Source: Neptunomonas concharum
GTDB lineage: Bacteria > Pseudomonadota > Gammaproteobacteria > Pseudomonadales > Balneatricaceae
Reading direction: 5' to 3'
Length of the DNA: 64,000 bases
Assembly (NCBI RefSeq): GCF_008630635.1
Contig: NZ_CP043869.1
Coordinates: 248,001 to 312,000 of the forward strand
Shown here piece after piece: positions 34,116 through 43,289 of this stretch. Every line of letters begins with the position of its first letter. Position 1 is the stretch's first letter. The notes beneath the pieces are model-generated. The model had not been told where the DNA came from. It searched no databases and was given only the letters and a program-made list of their open reading frames with translations. The translations under genes were made by a program, and so were the position numbers.

Positions 34116-35280
34116 ATTCCTGGCTCGAATTCTAGAAAAGCCAAGTAAAATAACTGCTGAACAGTTCTTGGCTGTTTCAATGTCTTTTTTCTTGGCCATG
34201 TTCTTCTTTGTTCCTAGTAATTCCATACATCGTAACTTTTACTATATTTTGGTTTTGCTGCCTTACTTGTTTGTTTTTTTTGATAATAAACCAGTGGAGC
34301 TATTAAAAACGAGAACCATTAAAACATTATATCTCTTTCTTCTTTATTTTTTGGTATCTCTCTTGTGGAGTCAGGGTCCCGATATCGATGCAGTCTATAA
34401 TATAGTAAGGAAAGAGTTGCTGGTTTTATTTTTTATTATCTCGCTAGCTTGGCTTTGGAATCAGGGTTATCAAGAATACTTGCTTCGAGGCCTTTTGTTG
34501 GGAGCTTTTATAGGCGTATTGCTGTCTATTTATTATTACTATATCCATTTAGGAAATGATTGGCAGTCTCGCTTAGAAGGATTTGATCGCGGGGGCCATG
34601 CTATTAAATCTCCGGTTATGTATGGTGCAGTTCTGGTTACGCTGTTTTGCTGCTTAGATAAAATTAAGCGTTACAGGTGGCTTGCTTATATAGCCATGAT
34701 GCTTTTTATGGTATTTGTTTTGCTTTCGCAAACCCGTGGTATTTTAATAGCTACACTGGCTAGTATCAGTGCTTGCTTGTTATTAAAGGGAAAAATTAGA
34801 AGCATTCTGGCTATGTTGGTAGCTGCGATAATAGGGCTTGCTTATGTTTATTATGCTGATATTTTTTCGCGTATGCTAACACTGCAGGATGTTCGTTATG
34901 AAATATGGCAGCAAGCGCTCAGGGATTGGTCACTTCACCCTATATTTGGTTTTGGGATATACCCTGAAAGAGAAGTTATATTACCATCAGGTGTTTCCTA
35001 TGTGCATCCCCATAATATATTTATATCTCACCTGCTTTATGGTGGTATCGTCGGTTTAACGTTATTGATATTAGTATGGCTTTCGATATGTTTTAGCGCG
35101 TTTAGTTGCTGGCTCAATCAACGTGATCTTCTTCCAGTTGGTCTGTTCTTTTATTTTACGTGGGTAGGATTATTTGATTTCTCTACATTGATTAAAAGTG
35201 CCGATGTAGAATGGGTCTTTTTCTGGTTTATGGTAGCTTTAATTATTGCCTATGAAGCTCGGTCTAAAAAGGCTTTATGA
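34108..35280 (+). CDS. O-antigen ligase-like protein (WaaL family)
   Basis: A 390-residue inner-membrane protein with ten or more hydrophobic segments and a large periplasmic loop. That loop has RYEIWQQALRDWSLHPIFGFG and VHPHNIFISHLLYGG, the Wzy_C/WaaL pattern with its conserved His. It would attach O-antigen (or another polymer) from its lipid carrier to the finished core. Its DNA is visibly richer in A and T than its neighbours, common for this fast-evolving gene. It overlaps the GT2 gene by 8 bases and the following GT4 gene by 4. Whether a full O-antigen is made is not shown here, because no wzx/wzy cluster is present. Confidence 0.85.
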   Translation: MTKFLARILEKPSKITAEQFLAVSMSFFLAMFFFVPSNSIHRNFYYILVLLPYLFVFFDNKPVELLKTRTIKTLYLFLLYFLVSLLWSQGPDIDAVYNIVRKELLVLFFIISLAWLWNQGYQEYLLRGLLLGAFIGVLLSIYYYYIHLGNDWQSRLEGFDRGGHAIKSPVMYGAVLVTLFCCLDKIKRYRWLAYIAMMLFMVFVLLSQTRGILIATLASISACLLLKGKIRSILAMLVAAIIGLAYVYYADIFSRMLTLQDVRYEIWQQALRDWSLHPIFGFGIYPEREVILPSGVSYVHPHNIFISHLLYGGIVGLTLLILVWLSICFSAFSCWLNQRDLLPVGLFFYFTWVGLFDFSTLIKSADVEWVFFWFMVALIIAYEARSKKAL

Positions 35281-36290
35281 GAATATTACATACGATTCTT
35301 ACTAAAGGTATGGCGGGAACCGAACGTTATGTGGCGGACCTTTGCAATCAACAGGTGAAGCAGCATGATGTTGCTATTCTGGTACGCTGCGATCACCAGC
35401 TTGAGAATGGTTTATCATTTTTGAGCTGGTTGGATAGCCGAATTCGCGTGTTCAAAGTGCCTCGTTCATATCCACAACCCTGGATGTTGTGGAGTGTTTA
35501 CCGCTACGCACCTGATATTATTCATTCTCATCATAAACGTGACGCCAAATATATTGCGAGACTGTTTCCCCGTATACCCAAAGTGGGAACTCTGCATATG
35601 GAGTATCAGACTGAATTTTCAGCCTTTGATGGTTTGGTGTGTATTGCGCAGTGGCAGCAGTCAGCGTTGGCTAAATACTCCGGCAAAGTGAGGGTGATCA
35701 ATAATTGGGTTCCTGCTCTGCGGGCGGATTCTGTTTTAGGTAGCGATGCTTTAAGAGCAAAACACGATATTAGTAACGATGCTTTTATTATTGGTGCCGT
35801 AGGGCGTTTCGCTCATGAGAAAGGTTTGGATTTGTTGTTGCAAGCTTTCGTGAAAGCTCAATTGCCGAATACCTATTTAGTAATGGTTGGTGACGGGCCA
35901 TTAAGAGCTGAGATAAAAAAGCAGTCTACATTCACGACTGTTTTGCCCGGGGTCGTTGAGAATATCGCCCCCTACTATGACTTGTTTGATATTTTCGTGT
36001 TGCCATCTTTGTCTGAGCCGTTTGGTTTAGTCATCTTGGAAGCGATGAGTTGTGGTTTACCCGTTATCATGACAAGGTCTCAGGGGCCGTTGGAAATTAG
36101 CGCCAAGACTGGTCTGTGCAAGCTGGTTGATGTAGGTAATGTTAATCAGCTATCGATGGCACTAGTCGCTGCCTATGATGAGTACCACGATAAAAAGCAG
36201 CGTTTAGATTACAACTTAGAGGATTTCGACTTGGTGACTCAAACGGGCAAGATAGAAGCCTTTTATCGGGATCTGATCCATGCAGCGTGA
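35277..36290 (+). CDS. GT4 glycosyltransferase, LPS core
   Basis: A 337-residue GT-B fold enzyme of family GT4. HTILTKGMAGTERYVADLCNQQ opens the acceptor domain; VGRFAHEKGLDLLLQAF and LSEPFGLVILEAMSCGLPVI give the donor loop with EX7E-like acidic residues. It overlaps both neighbours (ATGA with waaL-like, 11 bases with the next GT4). The linked sugar cannot be assigned from the sequence. Confidence 0.85.
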   Translation: MRILHTILTKGMAGTERYVADLCNQQVKQHDVAILVRCDHQLENGLSFLSWLDSRIRVFKVPRSYPQPWMLWSVYRYAPDIIHSHHKRDAKYIARLFPRIPKVGTLHMEYQTEFSAFDGLVCIAQWQQSALAKYSGKVRVINNWVPALRADSVLGSDALRAKHDISNDAFIIGAVGRFAHEKGLDLLLQAFVKAQLPNTYLVMVGDGPLRAEIKKQSTFTTVLPGVVENIAPYYDLFDIFVLPSLSEPFGLVILEAMSCGLPVIMTRSQGPLEISAKTGLCKLVDVGNVNQLSMALVAAYDEYHDKKQRLDYNLEDFDLVTQTGKIEAFYRDLIHAA

Positions 36291-37380
36291 GCCAGTGTAT
36301 ATCCTTCTTCCGCCAGGTGAGTATTTCAGTGAATACAATGGCGGGGCGGTTGCCATTGTCGTCAATTCAATGAGCCAGCATAGCGACTATACTCCGACGG
36401 TGATCGGCGATGCCTGCTCTCAGTCGATGAGTGGTGCTCCATTTCATCCTGTAGCGCCTTTTTTATATCGTCTACGAAGTCGTAGCCGAGCTTACGCAGG
36501 GGCTTGTAAAACGTGGCTGAAGCGACAGCCAGCGGGCATTGTCGAAGTTCATAATCGAATTCCCTTGCTGATGCACCTGAGTGATCGAGTGCCGCAGCAC
36601 AAGTACTGCCTGTATTTGCATAATGACCCGCTGGGTATGAAAGGATCTAAAACGGCTGAGGAGCGCCGTCAACTGCTGTCCAAGGTGGCCTGTATTTACG
36701 CAGTGAGTGAGTTCGTTAAGAACAGGTTTCTTGATGGTCTCACAGAAGGTGGTGATAAGGTGCATGTCCTGCATAATGGCATTGATCCCATCATCTTTCA
36801 AAGCTATACAGAGAAAGAGAAACAGATACTCTTTGTTGGTCGGATCATTCCCGAAAAAGGCGTTTTGCAGCTTGCACGTGCTCTCAAAACGGTATTACCC
36901 AATCACCCTGATTGGTGCGCAGTGTTCGTTGGGGCAAGACACTTTGGCAATACTCAACCGACGACCGGTTATGAAAAAGCGGTGCTGGCAGAGTTAGCCG
37001 ATTTAGGCGAACAAGTGCAGTATCTTAATGCTATTCCCCACAAAGCGGTGATGGCATGTTACCAGAGAGCAAAAATCGCTGTGGTTCCGTCTATTTGGGA
37101 AGAGCCATTCGGCCGAACAGCGCTAGAAGCCATGAGTTCATCCTGTGCCTTGGTCAGTTCAGATAGAGGCGGATTAGCTGAGGTTGTGGGCAGTGATGGT
37201 TTGATTATTGATCCAGAGTCGCCACTAGAGATTTCCGCAGCGTTACAGCATCTTATTGATCAGCCTAGCGATGCAGAAAGGCTTGCAAAACAGGCGCATC
37301 AAAGGGCACTGCACTTGTTTCATCAGCAAGTTATTGCACAACAGCACGATCGCTTTAGGGATAGCCTTTCTCAAGTTTAA
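36280..37380 (+). CDS. GT4 glycosyltransferase, LPS core
   Basis: A 366-residue GT-B fold family 4 enzyme, the last gene of the LPS row. N-terminal ILLPPGEYFSEYNGGAVAIV, then FVGRIIPEKGVLQLARAL and IWEEPFGRTALEAMSSSCALV near residue 275 are the signature regions. Its start overlaps the previous GT4 stop by 11 bases and its end overlaps the convergent lpxL-type gene by 4 bases. The sugar donor is unknown. Confidence 0.85.
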   Translation: MQREPVYILLPPGEYFSEYNGGAVAIVVNSMSQHSDYTPTVIGDACSQSMSGAPFHPVAPFLYRLRSRSRAYAGACKTWLKRQPAGIVEVHNRIPLLMHLSDRVPQHKYCLYLHNDPLGMKGSKTAEERRQLLSKVACIYAVSEFVKNRFLDGLTEGGDKVHVLHNGIDPIIFQSYTEKEKQILFVGRIIPEKGVLQLARALKTVLPNHPDWCAVFVGARHFGNTQPTTGYEKAVLAELADLGEQVQYLNAIPHKAVMACYQRAKIAVVPSIWEEPFGRTALEAMSSSCALVSSDRGGLAEVVGSDGLIIDPESPLEISAALQHLIDQPSDAERLAKQAHQRALHLFHQQVIAQQHDRFRDSLSQV

Positions 37381-38297
37381 CGACTGCGTCGATAAAGGTA
37401 ATTTTTACCCTTAGGGTGGGTCTTAAACCGGCGGTGTACCCACATATATTGCGTTGGATCTTTTCGAATGCCTTTTTCTAGCTCCGCATTGATGCGAGTG
37501 GCATCCTTTACATCATCTCCTCTTGGGAAGTCGCCAATGATAGGGAACACTTCCAGCTCATAGCCTTTATTGTCTGGGGTTCGGTGGTGGGCGAGCATTA
37601 AAATAGGTGAGTCGTTTAATTTAACCATGCGAGAGGTGGCCGTAATTGTTGCTGCATCAATACCGAAAAATGGAGCGTACACCGAATGGCGAGGCCCAAA
37701 GTCCTGATCCGGTGCATACCAGACGATATGGTTCTTGCGGAGCGCCCGCAGCACACTACGTAGGCTTTCTCTCTCAATGGCTTGTGTAAGATGAATCTCT
37801 CGTGAGGCTTTAATAATGATCTCCATGAGAGGGTTGTTGTGTTCCCGGTACATGACATCAGCTGGGAAAAATCGCGTAAATAAACGCCCTCCCATATCTA
37901 ATGTTGAGAAGTGGCCACCGAGAAGAATAACGCCTTTATTTTGAGCCAAGGCTTCTTCTATATGGTGCTGGCCTTTAAAAGTGACATTCACCTTTAAACG
38001 TTTATCTGACATCCACCAAGCCATACTGGTTTCCAACATACCAATGGCGTTGTGCTGAAAAATCTCCCTCACCATGCGCTTCTGCTGTTGCGGAGATTTT
38101 TCGGGGAAACACAGCCGTATATTGACTTCGGTGATATGCCGGCGGCTGCGAAATACAAGATACATCAGGTCGCCAAGGTATTTTCCAAGGTGTATTTGAA
38201 ATCGGTAGGGAAGTAAACACAAAGCGTATAAACAGCCGAGCCCCAGCCAGGTTGGCCAGTATTTTGGCATTAAAAAGGTTCGGTTAATCTTAGTCAT
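37377..38297 (-). CDS. lpxL: Lipid A lauroyl-type acyltransferase (LpxL/HtrB family)
   Basis: A 306-residue inner-membrane late acyltransferase that adds a secondary acyl chain to Kdo2-lipid IVA. One hydrophobic N-terminal helix (about 13-30) is present. The catalytic HX4D box is HFSTLD within LLGGHFSTLDMGG near residue 128, and VWYAPDQDFG and VMYREHNNPLM are conserved. I cannot separate LpxL from LpxM or related paralogues by eye; LpxL is the better fit. The start is only 35 bases from the divergent msbA start. Confidence 0.87.
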   Translation of the reverse strand: MTKINRTFLMPKYWPTWLGLGCLYALCLLPYRFQIHLGKYLGDLMYLVFRSRRHITEVNIRLCFPEKSPQQQKRMVREIFQHNAIGMLETSMAWWMSDKRLKVNVTFKGQHHIEEALAQNKGVILLGGHFSTLDMGGRLFTRFFPADVMYREHNNPLMEIIIKASREIHLTQAIERESLRSVLRALRKNHIVWYAPDQDFGPRHSVYAPFFGIDAATITATSRMVKLNDSPILMLAHHRTPDNKGYELEVFPIIGDFPRGDDVKDATRINAELEKGIRKDPTQYMWVHRRFKTHPKGKNYLYRRSR

Positions 38298-38332
38298 CTA
38301 TTTTAAAGGGTCTGTAAACATGAGGTGATTGT

Positions 38333-40183
38333 ATGAGCCTTTGCTTGTTGCAGCAAATCGTTAACAAAGCAGGTTATAATGCCTTATCTCATGCTGAATC
38401 AAGAGAAGTTGCTCCGTTGGATACACAAACTGATCAGGAACCACCCAAAAGTTGGGCAGTTTATAAGCGATTATTATCTTACGCCAAGCCCTACTGGCCC
38501 GTTTTCCTAGTCGCGTTTATAGGGTATGCACTTTATGGTGCATCTCAAGCGATGTCTGCAAAATGGCTGGAAAGCGTAGTGGACTCCGTACAGCAGGGGC
38601 GCTTGGATGAGCGCACTTGGCTGGCGTTGGCGGTGCTCGGCATTTTTTTACTCAGGGGAATCGGTACTTTTCTGGGGAATTACTGTATCAGTTATGTAGC
38701 TCGCTTTGTCGTCCACGGGTTGAGAACCGACTTGTTTGATCGGATGCTTCTCTTGCCTGCAAACTTTTATAATCAGCATTCCAGCGGTGAGATGCTTTCT
38801 AAGTTAACCTTTAATGTCGAGCAGGTGACCGGTGCGGTGACCGATGCGGTAAAGGTGTTGATTCGGGAGGGGTTAACGGTAATTGGCTTGTTTGGGTATC
38901 TGTTTTACCTTAATTGGAAGCTAACGCTTATCTTTATAACCGCAGCACCTTTCATTGGTATCGTGGTGAGTATCGCCTCCAAGCGTATGCGCAAACTGGG
39001 CCGTAGAATTCAGAAATCGGTAGGGGATATCACAAGCTCTGCATCTGAGTCGATTAAAGGTTATCAGGTGGTGCGTATTTACGGTGGTAGCGAGTTTGAA
39101 CAGAAACGCTTTCATGATGCCAGTGAATTGAACCGTCGGCAGTTTATGAAGTTGGTGGTCGCAGAGTCCATCAATACGCCTATTGTTCAGCTATTGGTTG
39201 CGATGGCCCTAGCTGCACTTATGTATTTGGCCATGGCTCCTTCTGTGATGGGGAGCATGTCTACCGGAGAGTTTGTCGCGTTTATAACGGCTGCTGGTAT
39301 GATCACCAAACCGTTGCGAATGCTGACGGAAGTTAATGTGATGATCCAAAAAGGGATCTCGGCCGCTGAGGCTGTGTTTGCCATTATGGATTGTGAAGGC
39401 GAAAAGGATAAAGGCCAAAAAAAGGTAAGCCGAGTCCGGGGCGAGTTGTCTTTTCGTTCTGTGTCCTATACCTATCCGGGGACTGAGGAGCCGGTGCTGT
39501 CGGATTTAACATTAACGCTGGCGGCCGGTGAAACCGTTGCCCTTGTCGGTAAATCCGGTAGTGGTAAGTCAACCATTGCCAGTATTATTCCACGGTTTAA
39601 TGATGGTTGGGTTGGTAAGGTCTTATTAGATGGCAGGTCGATTGAGGATTATCAGTTAGCTTCTCTAAGGGCGCAGATCGCATTAGTTAGCCAAAATGTG
39701 GTGTTGTTTAATGGCACCATTGCCGAGAATATCGCTTACGGTACTATGGCCAGTGCGAGCGAGGCGCAAATACGTGCAGCAGCACAGGCGGCCCATGTTA
39801 TGGAGTTCGTTCAGCGTTTACCCGAGGGGCTACAGACCCGTGTAGGGGAAAGTGGTGTTCTCTTGTCCGGTGGCCAGCGTCAACGTATCGCCATTGCTCG
39901 CGCCATCCTCAAAGATGCACCCATCTTAATTATGGATGAAGCAACCTCTGCGTTAGATACCGAATCTGAGCGTCATATTCAAAGCGCTCTTGAAGAGGTT
40001 ATGAAAAACCGAACTACCCTCGTGATAGCCCATCGACTGTCTACCATTGAGAGTGCAGATAAGATTGTTGTGATGGATCAGGGACGCATCGTAGAGATGG
40101 GCTCGCATCAAGAGTTGATGGCTAAACAGGGCGCGTATGCCCAGCTTCACCGTTTGCAGTTCAGTGAGTCGAACGATGCATGA
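38333..40183 (+). CDS. msbA: Lipid A export ATP-binding/permease protein MsbA
   Basis: An ABC exporter of 616 residues as drawn. The membrane part (about 45-350) has six helices and the ATPase domain spans about 380-610. Walker A is VGKSGSGKST, the signature LSGGQRQRIAIARAI, Walker B ILIMDEATSALD, and the H-loop IAHRLST. It flips lipid A-core across the inner membrane. GAGGTG precedes the ATG at 38333, but residues 1-28 are not MsbA-like; a TTG at 38417 would give a 588-residue form closer to the usual length, and a TATAAT lies at 38375-38380. Its end overlaps waaA by 8 bases. Confidence 0.92.
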   Translation: MSLCLLQQIVNKAGYNALSHAESREVAPLDTQTDQEPPKSWAVYKRLLSYAKPYWPVFLVAFIGYALYGASQAMSAKWLESVVDSVQQGRLDERTWLALAVLGIFLLRGIGTFLGNYCISYVARFVVHGLRTDLFDRMLLLPANFYNQHSSGEMLSKLTFNVEQVTGAVTDAVKVLIREGLTVIGLFGYLFYLNWKLTLIFITAAPFIGIVVSIASKRMRKLGRRIQKSVGDITSSASESIKGYQVVRIYGGSEFEQKRFHDASELNRRQFMKLVVAESINTPIVQLLVAMALAALMYLAMAPSVMGSMSTGEFVAFITAAGMITKPLRMLTEVNVMIQKGISAAEAVFAIMDCEGEKDKGQKKVSRVRGELSFRSVSYTYPGTEEPVLSDLTLTLAAGETVALVGKSGSGKSTIASIIPRFNDGWVGKVLLDGRSIEDYQLASLRAQIALVSQNVVLFNGTIAENIAYGTMASASEAQIRAAAQAAHVMEFVQRLPEGLQTRVGESGVLLSGGQRQRIAIARAILKDAPILIMDEATSALDTESERHIQSALEEVMKNRTTLVIAHRLSTIESADKIVVMDQGRIVEMGSHQELMAKQGAYAQLHRLQFSESNDA

Positions 40184-41447
40184 ATGGCGTCGCTGGCTGT
40201 ATAGCCTGATCTTTTTTATGGCCTTGCCTGTTATTTTGCTGCGCCTTTATTGGCGCGGACGAAACGCTGCAGGTTATCGGGAGCGTTGGTGGCAGCGGTT
40301 AGGTTATGTGCCTGCCTTAACGGGTAATCCTCCGCTATGGATACACGCCGTTTCTGTAGGAGAAGCGGTTGCGATTATTCCACTCGTCGAACGGTTGTTA
40401 GTCGAGCGGCCGGATATGCCGATCTTAATAACGACCATGACACCCACAGGGGCGAGTAGAGTAAGTGCTCACTTTGGGTCAAGTGTCCATCATATTTATT
40501 GCCCATACGACCTACCTTTTGCGCTTAACCGCTTTTTAAGTCGTATCAAACCACGGGCCTGTATGATTGTTGAGACCGAACTGTGGCCAAATATGATTCA
40601 CACATGCCACCAAAAGAACGTGCCAGTGATGGTGGTGAATGCGCGTTTATCCGAGCGCTCCTTAAAAGGGTATCAGAAGATTGAGTGCTTAACGGCGCAG
40701 ATGTTATCTAAGCTAACCCTGCTAATTGCACAAGGCGAGGCTGATGCAAAGCGCTTTGCTGCCTTAGGCATGCCTTCTGATCGGGTCCGGATTTCGGGTA
40801 GCATTAAGTTTGACTTCTCTATTGATGATTCTCTATTAGCGCAGGGGCATGCTGTGCGCACACGTGCGGGTGAACGCTTCACGGTGGTTTTAGCGAGCAG
40901 CCATTCTGATGAGGAGCAACAATGCCTTACAATGATGCAGTCTGTTTGGCAGCGTTACCCTGACCTTCTGTTGATTATTGTGCCCCGACACCCAGAGCGC
41001 TTTGACTCAGTATGGGATCAGTGCTTGAAGGTAGACCCGCAGGCGAAGCGTCGCTCTGAAGGGGTGTTGCCCGATAAGCGTACGCGTGTTTATCTTGGAG
41101 ATAGCATGGGCGAATTAATGGGGCTGTATGCGGCGGCAGATCTGGTCGTTATGGGAGGCAGTTTTGTTGATGTGGGCGGGCACAATCCTGTGGAGCCAGC
41201 AGCATTGGGCACACCTGTGATTATGGGGCCATATCACCATAACTTTGCGGCGATAAGTGCTGCGATGGCAGAAAAAGGTGGCATGTTGCTGGTTAATTCT
41301 TTTGAACAGACTGCAGCCTGTATAAATCAACTAATTGAGGTGCCACAAAAGCGCCAGCAGCTAGGTAGCATAGCGAAAGCTTACGCGGATTCTCAGAGAG
41401 GGGCGCTGGATCGTGTCTATCACGAAGTCACGCCCTATCTATTTTAA
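40176..41447 (+). CDS. waaA: 3-deoxy-D-manno-octulosonic acid transferase
   Basis: A 423-residue GT30 enzyme that moves Kdo from CMP-Kdo to lipid IVA at the inner membrane. The N-terminal helix (about 8-22) anchors it; GYRERWWQRLGYVP and IHAVSVGEAVAIIPL include the conserved acceptor Glu region. VETELWPNM and MGGSFVDVGGHNPVEPAALGTPVIMGP near residue 325 fit the family. Length equals E. coli WaaA (425). ATG at 40176 starts the conserved sequence and overlaps the msbA stop (8 bases), so the two are coupled. Its end meets cyaY in a 4-base convergent overlap. Confidence 0.95.
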   Translation: MHEWRRWLYSLIFFMALPVILLRLYWRGRNAAGYRERWWQRLGYVPALTGNPPLWIHAVSVGEAVAIIPLVERLLVERPDMPILITTMTPTGASRVSAHFGSSVHHIYCPYDLPFALNRFLSRIKPRACMIVETELWPNMIHTCHQKNVPVMVVNARLSERSLKGYQKIECLTAQMLSKLTLLIAQGEADAKRFAALGMPSDRVRISGSIKFDFSIDDSLLAQGHAVRTRAGERFTVVLASSHSDEEQQCLTMMQSVWQRYPDLLLIIVPRHPERFDSVWDQCLKVDPQAKRRSEGVLPDKRTRVYLGDSMGELMGLYAAADLVVMGGSFVDVGGHNPVEPAALGTPVIMGPYHHNFAAISAAMAEKGGMLLVNSFEQTAACINQLIEVPQKRQQLGSIAKAYADSQRGALDRVYHEVTPYLF

Positions 41448-41767
41448 ATATCAAAAGATAGCTGCTCACCTGCTTGAGTGGTGAAGGCCGCTTCAAACAC
41501 TGTTTTTATCGTTGCCTGATCGCTATCCCTTAGCCACGTTTTAGAGGAAGCGTCGTAGTCAAAGTGATACCCGCCCTCTTTAGTTGCCAACCATAGCTGT
41601 CTGACAGGAGTCTGACGTGTAAAAATGATCTGGCTGCCGTTCTCACACTTAATGGTCAACACACCACCGCTAATCAGGTAGTCAAGATCGGTTTCTGCTT
41701 CATCGAGTTGCTCTTCAATCTTCTGAAGTGTTTCATCGACATGCTGGTAAAAATCGGATTCTGTCAT
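41444..41767 (-). CDS. cyaY: Frataxin-like iron-binding protein CyaY
   Basis: A 107-residue cytosolic frataxin homologue that regulates iron-sulfur cluster assembly on IscU. The acidic first helix (TLQKIEEQLDEAETDLD) binds iron in CyaY. The sheet region has GGVLTIKCENGSQIIFTRQ and QLWLATKEGGYHFDY, matching the family. The ATG at 41767 is chosen because it aligns with the family N-terminus; further ATGs at 41770, 41776 and 41779 are in frame and none has a strong ribosome site. It is convergent with waaA and divergent from lptM. Confidence 0.92.
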   Translation of the reverse strand: MTESDFYQHVDETLQKIEEQLDEAETDLDYLISGGVLTIKCENGSQIIFTRQTPVRQLWLATKEGGYHFDYDASSKTWLRDSDQATIKTVFEAAFTTQAGEQLSFDI

Positions 41768-41858
41768 CATGCTCATCATTAGACTCTAGTGAAAGATAAA
41801 TAGCAGGCTGTAGAGTATATCAGCTTTTGAACGGTACTCATTAACCCACATTCAAGGT

Positions 41859-41864
41859 TATAAT
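41859..41864 (+). promoter_or_regulatory. Candidate -10 of the lptM-lysA promoter
   Basis: TATAAT in GGTTATAATCTGG lies 27 bases before lptM. The -35 region (about 41836-41841, ACTCAT) is weak. Confidence 0.4.
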
Positions 41865-41890
41865 CTGGCCATTAACCTACAAATGAGAAC

Positions 41891-42013
41891 ATGATCGTGA
41901 AATTTTGCTGGATTGGAATTATTGCTGGAGTATTACTGCTATCAGGTTGCGGGCAAAAAGGGCCGTTATATCTACCTGAGCCAGATGCCCCTGCCCAGCA
42001 AAACGCGCAATAA
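41891..42013 (+). CDS. lptM: Small lipoprotein LptM (YifL family)
   Basis: A 40-residue lipoprotein. The signal peptide ends in a lipobox reading LLSGC, and the mature start GCGQKGPLYLP is the hallmark of the family. E. coli LptM helps mature the LPS transporter LptD; the family is also encoded next to lysA or dapF in many Proteobacteria, as here (lysA begins 21 bases later). The ATG lies 27 bases after a TATAAT. The gene is too short for most gene finders. Confidence 0.85.
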   Translation: MIVKFCWIGIIAGVLLLSGCGQKGPLYLPEPDAPAQQNAQ

Positions 42014-42034
42014 GTTCTGCAATAGAGATAGATA

Positions 42035-43288
42035 ATGGATAGTTTTGAATATCGCAATGGTCGCTTGCATTGCGAAGAAGTTCTATTAAGCCAAGTAGCG
42101 GAGCGCTTTGGCACACCTACTTATGTATATTCTCGTGATGCGATTGAGCGTGCTTATCTCGCCTATTCTCAAGCGCTTGAAGGAAAAAAAGCACTTGTTT
42201 GCTACGCGGTAAAGGCCAATAGCAACTTGGCGGTTTTAAATATTCTGGCTCGCTTAGGGGCGGGTTTTGATATCGTCTCTCTTGGAGAGTTGGAGCGGGT
42301 ACTCAAAGCGGGCGCTCAGCCTGAGAAGATTGTTTTCTCTGGTGTAGGCAAGCAACCTCATGAAATCGTTCGAGCGTTGGACGTGGGTATTCATTGCTTC
42401 AATATCGAGTCAGAGTCTGAACTTGAGCGAGTCAATCAGGTAGCTGGTGAATGTGGCAAAGTGGCGGATATCTCCTTCCGAGTGAATCCTGATGTGGATG
42501 CGGGGACTCACCCCTATATTTCGACGGGTCTGAAAGAGAACAAATTTGGTATCGCGATCGCAGAAGCGGATCGTATCTACACACATGCCGCTAGCCTTGA
42601 GCACGTTCATGTCGTGGGTATGGACTGCCATATCGGTAGTCAGTTAACAGAAATCGCCCCTTTTATGGATGCATTAGATCGTTTGTTAGCGCTGGTGGAT
42701 GCGTTGGCAGAGAAGGGCATTATTATTCAGCACCTCGACCTAGGCGGTGGATTGGGTGTTTGTTACACCGATGAAACGCCCCCTACGCCACAAGCCTATA
42801 TTGCTGCGGTGCTAGAAAAAATGGCTGATCGGGATATGGGGCTGATCTTCGAACCTGGTCGATCCATTGTTGCCAATGCGGGGGTGATGTTAACCCGTGT
42901 AGAGTTTTTGAAATGCAACGAGCATAAAAACTTTGCCATTATTGATGGCGCTATGAATGATTTGATACGCCCATCACTGTACAGCGCTTATCAAGAAATT
43001 ATCCCTGTAGAGATCCGCGAAGGTGAGACTCAGCCTTATGATCTAGTGGGGCCTGTGTGCGAAACGGGTGACTTTCTGGGTAAAGATCGTCAGCTGAACT
43101 TGCAAGAAGGTGATTTGTTAGCGGTGTGCTCGGCAGGAGCCTACGGCTTTGTAATGAGCTCCAATTACAACACGCGTCCTCGTGCGGCTGAGGTGATGAT
43201 TGATGACAATGCCATGCATGAAATCCGTGCCAGAGAAACGCTGCATGACTTAATGCGTGGTGAGACACTGCTGCCAAAGGGTAACTAG
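42035..43288 (+). CDS. lysA: Diaminopimelate decarboxylase
   Basis: The last step of lysine synthesis: decarboxylation of meso-diaminopimelate with PLP. The 417-residue alanine-racemase-like fold has its Schiff-base lysine in [14 protein letters not shown] near residue 60. [24 protein letters not shown] and [11 protein letters not shown] are conserved, and [11 protein letters not shown] plus [16 protein letters not shown] close it near the end with the catalytic Cys region. It opens the lysA-dapF-DUF484-xerC-yigB row and is 1 base from dapF. Confidence 0.97.
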   Translation: MDSFEYRNGRLHCEEVLLSQVAERFGTPTYVYSRDAIERAYLAYSQALEGKKALVCYAVKANSNLAVLNILARLGAGFDIVSLGELERVLKAGAQPEKIVFSGVGKQPHEIVRALDVGIHCFNIESESELERVNQVAGECGKVADISFRVNPDVDAGTHPYISTGLKENKFGIAIAEADRIYTHAASLEHVHVVGMDCHIGSQLTEIAPFMDALDRLLALVDALAEKGIIIQHLDLGGGLGVCYTDETPPTPQAYIAAVLEKMADRDMGLIFEPGRSIVANAGVMLTRVEFLKCNEHKNFAIIDGAMNDLIRPSLYSAYQEIIPVEIREGETQPYDLVGPVCETGDFLGKDRQLNLQEGDLLAVCSAGAYGFVMSSNYNTRPRAAEVMIDDNAMHEIRARETLHDLMRGETLLPKGN

Positions 43289-43289
43289 T

